NCBI RefSeq assembly: GCF_046244365.1 | Contig: NZ_CP176395.1 | Coordinates: forward strand, 1,364,001 to 1,428,000 | DNA length: 64,000 nt | Direction: 5' to 3' | From: Paenibacillus_V sp046244365 | GTDB taxonomy: Bacteria; Bacillota; Bacilli; Paenibacillales; NBRC-103111 | Shown: positions 24,639 through 31,989 of the stretch, one piece after another | How the letters are laid out: the number at the start of each line of letters is the position of its first letter | How positions within the stretch are numbered: position 1 is the stretch's first letter | The notes under the pieces: model-generated | Seen by the model: the letters and a program-made list of their open reading frames with translations, nothing else | Told to the model about the DNA's origin: nothing | The model's database searches: none | Program-made: the position numbers and the translations under genes

Positions 24639-26978
24639 CTATCCTTGCTTCAGCTCCATCTTTTCCCGGTACTGGCCGGGCGTCATGCCCTCGCCCTTTT
24701 TGAAGACGCGGATCAGGTAGGAGGGCTGGTAGCCGAGCTGCTCGGCGATATCGTTCACCTTCAGATCGGTGGTGACGAGCAGCTGCTTGCATCTGTCCAG
24801 CCGCTTCTGCGTAACGAGGTCGATAAAGTTGAAGCTGGTCGCCTGTTTGATCGCTTTTCTCAGCTTATAGGGACTCGTCTTGTATTCTTCCGCATACGCC
24901 TCGATAGAGACGTCCTGCGCATACTCGGTGTCGATTCGACGGATCACCTGCTCCAGGATGCTCTTCAGCTCCCGGTCGTCCGTATCCGTAATCGTCTGAA
25001 TGAACGGACGGATCAGCTCATGCTGGAACCAATGGACCATTTCCTCCGGATCGTTGATCTGCAGCAGCCGTTCGTAGAGATGAGCGCCCTCGTACAACAC
25101 ATACGGGTTTTCCTCAGCCCGGAGCACGACGTCGAAAATGCTGCCGAGCAGCTTCATCATCCCTTGATGCACCATTAGCTCGGTGCTGGCGTCGCTTTGG
25201 AGCGCGCGCACGAACTCGCGGATATGCTTAACCGCCTCGTCTTCGAGGCCGATGCTGATCGCATGTACGATTTTGCGCTCCAGCTCGTACGGAAAGCGGA
25301 CTGGCTGGCTGCCCTCCAGCATGAAGTCGTCCATGTCCAGCAGCTGATTGTCCGCATCGGGATCGCGGAACCGGAGCGCGCTGCGCGTTTGTTCCAGCAC
25401 GCCCGGCGTGTCGACGAGGAAGTCGCTCATTTTGCTGACGACAAGCGTCGTTTTCATCCGCATGACGTTGTTGACCGCCGTGACGAAATCTCCCCCGAAC
25501 CGGGTTAAATCAAGCTTCAGCTCGGTTTTCGGCTTATCGTTGTCGAGAACGACGAGCAGCTCGATGCAGAGCCCCTGCGCATTGATCAGATGAACCATCG
25601 AGTAGTGGGATTCGAACAGCTCCGTCATGATGTTGGAAGCGGCGAACGTGGCGAGCTGCTTGTCCTTGTCCGAGAACGCCGCCTGTGTAGCCGATATACC
25701 GTGCAGCTGAGCGACGATGATGGCGAAGGCTTTGCCTTCGATGTCCCAGTCGAGCTGTTTCATTTTGTCCCGAGCGTCGCTTTCCGTCAAGTAGTGCAGG
25801 TTTCCTTGCAGCAACTGGAGCAGGAAACGGCCGCGCATCGCCGGCAGCTGCTCCTTCAGCCTGTCCTGGAGCAGCAGCTTCTCCGTCAGCAGATGCTTCC
25901 ACTCGTTCTCGATAAACTGGATTTCGTCCCCGGAATGGGGCGTTTCTTTAAATGCGTGAAGCAGCTTCGTGAGCCTGCGGATCGGATCGTAAATTTTATT
26001 GGAGACGAGCCAGGCGAGCAGCAACGCAACGAGCAAGCCGAAGCTGCTGACCATCACAATCAGCTTGGACATGGCCGTGACGGGCGCCATAATATGCGTA
26101 AGCGGCGTCGCCGTGACGTAGGTCCATCCGGCCCCGATGCCCCCAAGCCGCGGAAGCATCCCGTAGGAAAGCGAGAAGCTTTGCCCGTTCCATTCGTATA
26201 CGGACGTTCGGGCATCGGATCTGTCTTGCTGCCGCAAGTAGCTGCGCAGATCGTTGGCCAGCTTCCTGCCGTTCGAATCCTCGTTCGGAAGCGTCGTAAT
26301 GAACGAATTGTCGTCGTCGATAAGGAATGCGACTCCGGACTTGGGCGTCAGCTTCTGAACCAGCTGATTGAGCGCGTTCTGATTGATATAGATGACGAAG
26401 GCGCCGAACGGCTGGTAGCGGCTGCCGCCCGGAAGCTTGACGACTACGGCCGGTTTAGGCTCATCGGGCTTATCGATCTCGGAGAGTGCGTTCAGCCAGT
26501 AGATCGGGGTTCCTTCGGCAAGCAGATCGGCAAAAGCCGAACGATCTTTCCCGGGTTCGATCGTGCGTACGCCGTTCGAGTCGCCGATCAGCTTGTTCGC
26601 AGCCTTCAGATATAAGTAAACGCTGTCAATTAACGGGCTCGTTTCCTTCATCAGACGGAGCGTCTTGATCAGATCATTCGTTTGCTGGAACTGCCGGGCA
26701 AAATCGAGGCTGGCAAGCGACTCGTCGAATTCGGGGTTAAAGCCGAGCTGCGCGGCGTAAAGCTCCAGCTGCGTCAAATAATCGTCAAGCCGCTGAATCG
26801 ACTGATGCAGCTGTATTTGATGAGCGCCGTTCACTTCGCCCACGATCCGGTCGTTTCCGGCATAATAAATGACGATACCGATCAGGCTTACCGGCAAACA
26901 AGTAATCAGGAGCACCAAAGCCAGGCTTTTACGGAAAAAGGAACCGCGTTTGGTTAGCGTCGGTTTGGGTAATCTCAT
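24639..26978 (-). CDS. Membrane-bound AraC-family regulator with extracellular sensor
   Basis: A protein of about 780 residues with a basic N-terminus, a first membrane helix (SLALVLLITCLPVSLIGIVIY), an extracellular Cache-like sensor region (about 40-295), a second helix near residue 300-325, a long cytosolic part, and a C-terminal AraC/HTH_18 DNA-binding domain (last 100 residues, SIEAYAEEYKTSPYKLRKAI and LKVNDIAEQLGY). Such proteins commonly sit beside LplB/YtcP/LipO sugar transporters in Paenibacillaceae and control them, so it probably regulates the convergent ABC operon. A start at 26990 is also possible; GAGGATGG is better spaced for 26978. Confidence 0.88.
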   Translation of the reverse strand: MRLPKPTLTKRGSFFRKSLALVLLITCLPVSLIGIVIYYAGNDRIVGEVNGAHQIQLHQSIQRLDDYLTQLELYAAQLGFNPEFDESLASLDFARQFQQTNDLIKTLRLMKETSPLIDSVYLYLKAANKLIGDSNGVRTIEPGKDRSAFADLLAEGTPIYWLNALSEIDKPDEPKPAVVVKLPGGSRYQPFGAFVIYINQNALNQLVQKLTPKSGVAFLIDDDNSFITTLPNEDSNGRKLANDLRSYLRQQDRSDARTSVYEWNGQSFSLSYGMLPRLGGIGAGWTYVTATPLTHIMAPVTAMSKLIVMVSSFGLLVALLLAWLVSNKIYDPIRRLTKLLHAFKETPHSGDEIQFIENEWKHLLTEKLLLQDRLKEQLPAMRGRFLLQLLQGNLHYLTESDARDKMKQLDWDIEGKAFAIIVAQLHGISATQAAFSDKDKQLATFAASNIMTELFESHYSMVHLINAQGLCIELLVVLDNDKPKTELKLDLTRFGGDFVTAVNNVMRMKTTLVVSKMSDFLVDTPGVLEQTRSALRFRDPDADNQLLDMDDFMLEGSQPVRFPYELERKIVHAISIGLEDEAVKHIREFVRALQSDASTELMVHQGMMKLLGSIFDVVLRAEENPYVLYEGAHLYERLLQINDPEEMVHWFQHELIRPFIQTITDTDDRELKSILEQVIRRIDTEYAQDVSIEAYAEEYKTSPYKLRKAIKQATSFNFIDLVTQKRLDRCKQLLVTTDLKVNDIAEQLGYQPSYLIRVFKKGEGMTPGQYREKMELKQG

Positions 26979-27134
26979 GGTCGTTTCCATCCTCGCGATT
27001 CGTAATCTTGTTTCTATAATAGTGGATTACTGGAGGAAAACCAATTAAAAATAACGAAAGTCACTTTGAAACCGTTGAAAATGATTTGGGTGGCTGAATG
27101 CGAACATCATTTTGCTCACATTCCGATCGCAATA

Positions 27135-27168
27135 GAAAAAGCTTAAGCGAGTGTCTGCGCTTAAGCTT
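27135..27168 (-). terminator. Terminator of the propeller-ThiS operon
   Basis: AAGCTTAAGCG (27139-27149) and CGCTTAAGCTT (27158-27168) form an 11-bp perfect stem with an 8-base loop. On the minus strand the stem is followed by a run of T (A at 27135-27140). It lies 23 bp beyond the ThiS-like stop codon. Confidence 0.92.
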
Positions 27169-27190
27169 CACCTATCGAATGTTTACTAGT

Positions 27191-27466
27191 TCAACCGCCG
27201 GAAACGGATTGCAGGACGATAAGCCGGTCTCCCTTCTTCAGCGGGATGTCCAAGCTGTCCAGCCAAGCGATGTTGTCGTCGTTGTAGTAAAGGAGCACGT
27301 GCTTGCGGGTCTCGCCGGTTTCCGTAAAGAGGTGGATACGGAGCAGCGGGTACGTCTCGAGCAGGACGCGGATCGCATCCTCGAGGGTTTCCGCCTCGAT
27401 CGTAAAGCTCGCCCGTCCTCCCGTACAGTCTTTCAGCAGGCCGGGCACATTGACGTCAATGTGCAT
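27191..27466 (-). CDS. ThiS/MoaD-like ubiquitin-fold protein ending in Gly-Gly
   Basis: A 91-residue protein with a beta-grasp pattern: an N-terminal strand (MHIDVNVPGLLKD), the TLEDAIRVLLETYP helix, and a C-terminal strand ending LIVLQSVSGG. A terminal Gly-Gly is the activation site of ThiS/MoaD sulfur carriers, where an E1-like enzyme adenylates the last Gly. It starts one base after the stop of the upstream propeller gene, so the two are translationally coupled. No thiazole or molybdopterin genes are near, so a classical cofactor role is not supported. Confidence 0.82.
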   Translation of the reverse strand: MHIDVNVPGLLKDCTGGRASFTIEAETLEDAIRVLLETYPLLRIHLFTETGETRKHVLLYYNDDNIAWLDSLDIPLKKGDRLIVLQSVSGG

Positions 27467-27467
27467 G

Positions 27468-28568
27468 CTAGTCCTCCACGATCCAAGGCTTCACGCTCAT
27501 AATGTGGGAAAACTGCCCCGGGAGTCTGTCCCAGCTGACGCCGCGGTCGAGCGAGCAAAATACTTCGCCGGAGGTCGTCCCGAAATAGAGGCCGTACGGT
27601 TCGAGCGCATCTACGGACATGGCGTCGCGCAGCACGTTGACATGCCGCTGCTCTTCCGGAAGAGCGTCGCCGATCGGCACCCAAGCGTCGGCGTCCTTCT
27701 CCCGCCGCCAGATGAGCAACTTGCCGCCCCGCACGCTGCGCTGCTCGCTGCTCTCAAGCGGAAGAATGAATTGGTCGCTGTTCTTGGCGACGGCGAAAGG
27801 AAAGCCGAACAGCCTCGTCTCTCCATCCACAATCAAGCCTTCCTCGATCGGGAACCAGTTGTCTCCCGCATCCGTCGTCATGAACACGCCGCCATGCTCC
27901 TGCATGTACAGAACGTCCGGATTATTCGGATCGCACGCCACTTTGTGGGCGCAGAAGCCGATGCTCTCGTCCGGCTGCCCGGTAGGAACGCGGTTCAGTC
28001 CTTTGTTGCATACTTTCCATGTCTCGCCGCCGTTATCGCTGCGGAATACGCCGACCGACGACATCGCGACCCATATCCGTTGCGGGTTGCCCGGATCGAC
28101 AATGATCGTGTGCAGCCCCATGCCGCCGGCGCCCCCGATCCATTCCGGACGGGTCGGATGCTTGGTGAGCGCGTCCAGCTCCCGCCATGTCTCGCCGCGG
28201 TCATGGCTGACGAACAGGCCGGCTTCTTCAGCTCCGGCGTAGAACGTATCCGGCTCGGACGGCGAGCCCGGCGCGATCTGCCAGATGCGGTTGAGTGAGA
28301 ATCCGCTTTCTTCCGTGTAGCGGGGACCGTTTTCGATTTGCCGCCAGCTTGCGCCGAAGTCGTCGCTGACCCTAATCGTCGCGCCGTATGCGGCATGCGA
28401 AGTTCCGGCAAACAGGCGGTTGCCGTTCCTGCTGTCTCCCAGCACGCTGTAAACTTCCCACCCGCCGAGGTAAGGGCCGCTCAGCTTCCATTCTCGTCTG
28501 CTTTCGTCGCTCTCGTAAACAAACAATCCTTTGTTCGTGCCAACCAGAAGCTTGACGACTTTGGCCAT
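27468..28568 (-). CDS. BNR/Asp-box beta-propeller (sialidase-like fold) protein
   Basis: A 366-residue protein with repeated Asp-box motifs (S-x-D-x-G-x-x-W): SDDFGASW, SHDRGETW, SDNGGETW, TTDAGDNW and SLDRGVSW. These indicate a six- or seven-bladed propeller related to sialidases or photosystem stability factor-like proteins. No signal peptide is visible, so it is probably cytosolic. Sialidase catalytic residues could not be assigned, so a hydrolase activity should not be assumed. The start at 28568 (MAKVVKLLVGTNKG) is chosen because GGGAG lies upstream; an ATG at 28589 has no ribosome site. It is coupled to the ThiS-like gene downstream. Confidence 0.82.
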   Translation of the reverse strand: MAKVVKLLVGTNKGLFVYESDESRREWKLSGPYLGGWEVYSVLGDSRNGNRLFAGTSHAAYGATIRVSDDFGASWRQIENGPRYTEESGFSLNRIWQIAPGSPSEPDTFYAGAEEAGLFVSHDRGETWRELDALTKHPTRPEWIGGAGGMGLHTIIVDPGNPQRIWVAMSSVGVFRSDNGGETWKVCNKGLNRVPTGQPDESIGFCAHKVACDPNNPDVLYMQEHGGVFMTTDAGDNWFPIEEGLIVDGETRLFGFPFAVAKNSDQFILPLESSEQRSVRGGKLLIWRREKDADAWVPIGDALPEEQRHVNVLRDAMSVDALEPYGLYFGTTSGEVFCSLDRGVSWDRLPGQFSHIMSVKPWIVED

Positions 28569-28596
28569 GAATGTGGTCTCCCATTCCATTTGAATT

Positions 28597-28618
28597 GGTA
28601 TTATTGTTATATAATACC
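28597..28618. promoter_or_regulatory. 22-bp perfect palindrome, probable operator
   Basis: GGTATTAT (28597-28604) and ATAATACC (28611-28618) form a perfect inverted repeat with a 6-bp spacer, 29 bp ahead of the propeller gene on the minus strand. Its AT-rich core can also serve as a -10 region. The arrangement suits a dimeric repressor, not identified here. Confidence 0.6.
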
Positions 28619-28859
28619 ACGTGTTCGAGTGATTTGGGAATATACGTTCTGTTTTATTGCGGGTTTTCTTTCGCGCTTATTGGTCGGAACCGCTTCGGAG
28701 AAGTGCCGCGTTCTCCCTTCGAATCGCTCTTCGCGCAGCTGCAGGCCGTCGCACATGGCGTAGGAGAAAGCGGAAGCGAATGCAGGCTAGGCTAGCGGTT
28801 CTCGGCTTTCCCCACGTCCTTTTAGGCGTTTGTCCTTATGGTACAGGCCGGAAGGGGCG

Positions 28860-28868
28860 TGCTATAAT
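28860..28868 (+). promoter_or_regulatory. Extended -10 promoter of the DUF4062 gene
   Basis: TGCTATAAT is an extended -10 (TGn-TATAAT) with a perfect hexamer at 28863-28868. No convincing -35 exists at the normal distance. It lies 73 bp before the proposed TTG start. Confidence 0.6.
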
Positions 28869-28941
28869 AATGGAACGATTCGCCAATTACGGAAGAGCTG
28901 GGAAGCTAGACAACGCAGCAGTACGAGGGAGTGGTTGCCGC

Positions 28942-30102
28942 TTGGCTTCGCGTGCCAAAATATTCATAAGCTCGGTCGCTCAAGATGAGTTTACAGCGCT
29001 CCGCAGAGACGTGTTCGGCAAACTCAAGGAGCTGGGCCACGAGCCGCTCATGTTCGAGGAGAACTTCGGGCCATGGCCTTCGCATGCCGATCCGGTGCGC
29101 AAATGCCTGGAAATCGTCGAGGAATCCGACATTTTTCTGCTTTTTATCAAAAACAAAGCGGGCACTTACTTGAAGGCATCCGAGCGCACGGTGACGCACT
29201 TGGAGTTTCTGCACGCCAAAAGGCATAAGAAAACGATACTTGTATTTGCGGACAGCGGCATTCTTGCCCACTATTTCAAGGAGGGGCAGAAGGCGATCGG
29301 CGATTACGCCGCGATGTTCGAATCGGACCGCAAGCGGCCTCCGCGCTATGCGGAGCTGGTCGACCTGCTGCGCGGCAGCCGGACGCTTCCGGATCACATC
29401 GACCCCTACATATGGTTGTTCCTCCACGATCTCGTGCAAAAAGGCGTTTACGTCGAAGGCCTGACGACCGGCGTCGGCGTCGACTGGGCGGCGTACTTCA
29501 GCAGCTTGCTCCGGCGGGGCGCCTTGCTGCTGCCGGAGGCGGAAGCGATGGAGCATAACGCGAGAATGGTCGAGCGATATGCGGACTATCACGGTCTGCT
29601 GTCCTCCCTTGTCCCGGTAATCGAATGGAGCGGCTTCCGCGATGCGGACAAATTTCTTTCCTACTTGCAGGGCAGGGCGAAGGGCGGGGCGATTGCGGCC
29701 CGCTATGCCGATTATACGAGCGAAGAGCTCGGCAGCATGAAGGATTGCTCGGCCGTGACGCTGTACTTGAAGAAGAACGGCGCGATGCATATCGTCGGCA
29801 GAACGGCGGCTGCGACGGGCAAAGACGTCATCGACCTCGCGGATCCCGATTCGTACGTCGCCCAGACGCACCATAATCCGGGGCGGGAGCCGATGCTCTT
29901 TTTCCGCGAAGACAAGCATATGCTCTATTTTTGCCTGGCGGTGCAGGACTACGTCGTCACGTTTCATTTTCCGGCGGACCGGATGTGGGATGCGCAGAAG
30001 TTTTGGCTCTACAATCAGGAAGCCATTCATGCTATAATGGAAAAAAACTTCATGTTGATGGAACTGGTCCAACTGCTGCTGGGAGGGATGAGCCGTGGAT
30101 AA
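28942..30102 (+). CDS. DUF4062 domain protein
   Basis: A protein of 386 residues. Its N-terminal 110 residues carry the DUF4062 pattern AKIFISSVAQDEFTALRRDV, later SDIFLLFIKNKAGTYL, a TIR-like Rossmann fold seen in front of signalling or conflict-related NTPases. The remaining 270 residues contain no NTPase motif and no family I recognise. The open frame reaches back to 28657, but that part covers the promoter. TTG at 28942 follows GAGGGAGTGG with seven-base spacing and starts just before the domain. Its end overlaps the next small gene by 8 bases. Role unknown. Confidence 0.75.
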   Translation: MASRAKIFISSVAQDEFTALRRDVFGKLKELGHEPLMFEENFGPWPSHADPVRKCLEIVEESDIFLLFIKNKAGTYLKASERTVTHLEFLHAKRHKKTILVFADSGILAHYFKEGQKAIGDYAAMFESDRKRPPRYAELVDLLRGSRTLPDHIDPYIWLFLHDLVQKGVYVEGLTTGVGVDWAAYFSSLLRRGALLLPEAEAMEHNARMVERYADYHGLLSSLVPVIEWSGFRDADKFLSYLQGRAKGGAIAARYADYTSEELGSMKDCSAVTLYLKKNGAMHIVGRTAAATGKDVIDLADPDSYVAQTHHNPGREPMLFFREDKHMLYFCLAVQDYVVTFHFPADRMWDAQKFWLYNQEAIHAIMEKNFMLMELVQLLLGGMSRG

Positions 30103-30292
30103 AGGAACGGTATACGTGATTAAGGACGGACATATGCAGGTCGCCGAAACCGGGAATCAGCCGAAGAACGCGCTCCTGTTCGCCGCCTCGGGCAAAAGCC
30201 TGGCGCAAATGGTCCGCGAGCATACGGAGCAGCTCAAGCAGAACAGCGAAATGCTTCGCTCCCGCTTGGCCGCCGCCAGCAAATGGGATTGA
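30095..30292 (+). CDS. 65-residue hypothetical protein coupled to the DUF4062 gene
   Basis: A GTG start with GGGAGG upstream, overlapping the DUF4062 stop by 8 bases, gives a 65-residue acidic/basic soluble peptide. A short beta-like N-terminus (GTVYVIKDGHMQVAE) precedes a helical C-terminal half (LAQMVREHTEQLKQNSEMLR). No family is recognised. The overlap indicates translational coupling and a possible partnership with the DUF4062 protein. A terminator follows at 30330. Confidence 0.7.
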   Translation: MDKGTVYVIKDGHMQVAETGNQPKNALLFAASGKSLAQMVREHTEQLKQNSEMLRSRLAAASKWD

Positions 30293-30329
30293 CCTGCCGA
30301 TGTCGCTAGGGACAGACACGATAAACCGA

Positions 30330-30358
30330 GTCGTACGCTTGCCGCGTACGGCTTTTTT
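30330..30358 (+). terminator. Terminator of the DUF4062 operon
   Basis: GTCGTACGC (30330-30338) pairs with GCGTACGGC (30344-30352), one G-U pair, followed by six T. Confidence 0.93.
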
Positions 30359-30403
30359 GTATGGCCGTTAGAGCAGCGCCTCGGACAATTTTTGCAAAAA
30401 GAG

Positions 30404-30433
30404 TGAACCTTCTTCGTTTCCGGTACGCCTATA
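30404..30433 (+). promoter_or_regulatory. ECF sigma promoter of the deacetylase gene
   Basis: TGAACC (30404-30409), 16 bp, then CGCCTATA (30426-30433). The same elements with the same spacing precede the ECF sigma gene at 31363, so both are likely read by that sigma factor. Confidence 0.82.
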
Positions 30434-30472
30434 AAGGGAACGCGCGTATCCGGGCTTGAGAGGTTAGAAGCA

Positions 30473-31345
30473 ATGAGGATGTATGTGTATGTGATTTATG
30501 GCATTCTGTTGATCGGTTTGACGTCTGTCGTCATGGGTTTGGAAGGGAAGAAGGAAGCGGCGGCTCCCGTTTATTATAAGGACAAAGCGTTCGTGCTGCT
30601 GTATCATGACGTCCGTCAAACGCTGCCTGCCGGGAAGGCGGGGGCGTCTACCGTAAGCGCGGAGCAGCTCGCCGAACATTTGCGGATGCTGAAAAACCGA
30701 GGATTCCGGATCGTCCCGATGGACGAGTTTACGGCATTTATGACCGGCGGCGGCAAACTCCCGCCGAATGCCGTCGTGCTTACGTTCGATGACGGTTACG
30801 AATCGTTCTATACGGAGGCGTTTCCGGTACTGAAAGCGTTCGGCGCCCGAGCCTCCAATTTTATCGTCGGCATTTCTTCCGATTTGTTCAACCCGGATGC
30901 GGATCCCCATATGACTTGGGAGCAGTTGCGCACGCTGAAGAAGCACGGGATGGGCATATACAGCCATACGTACGATTTGCACCGGATGGTTCGAACGAAG
31001 CCAGGCGGTTCTCCGGCGCCTGCGCTGACTGCCGGTATGTTTATGGAGCAAAAAGTTCAGCCGGAATCCGAGGCGGCCCACCGCCGGAGAATATCCAGCG
31101 ACATCGCGTTCATGGAGAAGCGGCTGGAGCAGGAAACGGGCGCGCATCGTGCGCTGCTGGCGTTTCCGTACGGCGCTTACGACGAAACGGCGCTTGAAGA
31201 AGGACGCAATGCGGGGATCGAACTGTTCTTTACGGTAGAGGAAGGGACGAATGCTCCCGGCAGCAGACTCGTTAAACGAATTAACGCCGGAGAGCCTTAC
31301 ATGACCGCAGATATGCTGTGGGATCGGCTCAATGAATTTTTTTGA
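30473..31345 (+). CDS. Secreted or membrane-anchored polysaccharide deacetylase (CE4)
   Basis: A 290-residue carbohydrate esterase family 4 protein of the PgaB/IcaB kind. An N-terminal hydrophobic segment (VIYGILLIGLTSVVMGL) exports or anchors it. Metal and catalytic motifs are visible: LTFDDGY with Asp106/Asp107, SHTYDLH with His165 and His170, and a later AFPYGAYD segment. It removes N-acetyl groups from a surface or wall polysaccharide outside the membrane; the substrate is unknown. An ECF promoter identical in its key bases to that of the sigma operon precedes it. It ends 71 bp before the sigma gene. Confidence 0.9.
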   Translation: MRMYVYVIYGILLIGLTSVVMGLEGKKEAAAPVYYKDKAFVLLYHDVRQTLPAGKAGASTVSAEQLAEHLRMLKNRGFRIVPMDEFTAFMTGGGKLPPNAVVLTFDDGYESFYTEAFPVLKAFGARASNFIVGISSDLFNPDADPHMTWEQLRTLKKHGMGIYSHTYDLHRMVRTKPGGSPAPALTAGMFMEQKVQPESEAAHRRRISSDIAFMEKRLEQETGAHRALLAFPYGAYDETALEEGRNAGIELFFTVEEGTNAPGSRLVKRINAGEPYMTADMLWDRLNEFF

Positions 31346-31362
31346 TCAAGCTGCGAAAACTT

Positions 31363-31392
31363 TGAACCGTTTGCCGGTCTCTTACGCCTATA
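31363..31392 (+). promoter_or_regulatory. ECF sigma autoregulatory promoter
   Basis: TGAACC (31363-31368), 16 bp, then CGCCTATA (31385-31392), just before the ECF sigma gene. It matches the deacetylase promoter at 30404 in sequence and spacing. Confidence 0.82.
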
Positions 31393-31416
31393 TAGAGAGA
31401 CGAGGGGGGAAGAAGC

Positions 31417-31989
31417 GTGGATTTGGAAAACGAAAGGCGCTTGCTGGAGGAAATACGCAGGGGGAACCAGGAATCGTTCCGGACTTTGGTGAACCCGTTG
31501 ATCGCCAAAGCGTACCGGTCCGCCTTGACGATACTGGGATCGGCGCAGCTGGCGGAGGATGCGGTGCAAAACGCGCTTATCGAGTCGTATTCCATGATTA
31601 TGAGCGGGAGAGAAATCCGCCATTTTCAAGGATGGTTCAGCCGCGTCATTGCGCACCGGGCGCTCGATACGGCAAGGAAAGAGAAAAATTACAAGTACAG
31701 CTTCGATATTCAGGAGCTGGACATTCAAGATACATCGGACTCTCCGCTCGACAACATGCTGAAAAAAGAGCAGTCCGAACGGCTGATCGAATCCGTCATG
31801 ACCCTGGAGCTGGAGCAGCGGGCGGTCGTGGTGCTGTTTTACTTCCAGGAGCTCAAAATCGAGGAAATAGCCGAGCTGCTGGGCTTGAAAGAAGGAACGG
31901 TGAAATCCCGGCTTTACCACGCCAGACTGAAGCTGAGCCGAAGGCTCCATGGCGATATGCAGCCGCAAGCGAGGGAGTTGACGATATGA
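31417..31989 (+). CDS. ECF RNA polymerase sigma factor
   Basis: A 190-residue extracytoplasmic-function sigma factor. Region 2 (about 20-90) includes AEDAVQNALIESY and FQGWFSRVIAHRALD. Region 4 (about 125-180) has a helix-turn-helix with IEEIAELLGLKEGTVKSRLY. A GTG start with GAGGGGGGAAG upstream is used. Its stop overlaps the start of the anti-sigma gene (ATGA), a classical sigma/anti-sigma arrangement. Its own promoter motif also occurs before the deacetylase gene, defining at least a two-promoter regulon. It is not clearly one of the named Bacillus sigmas. Confidence 0.92.
   Translation: MDLENERRLLEEIRRGNQESFRTLVNPLIAKAYRSALTILGSAQLAEDAVQNALIESYSMIMSGREIRHFQGWFSRVIAHRALDTARKEKNYKYSFDIQELDIQDTSDSPLDNMLKKEQSERLIESVMTLELEQRAVVVLFYFQELKIEEIAELLGLKEGTVKSRLYHARLKLSRRLHGDMQPQARELTI

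Noticed and set aside
28657..28941. Upstream extension of the DUF4062 gene
   Set aside because: It spans the extended -10 promoter and is Arg-rich without domain similarity.
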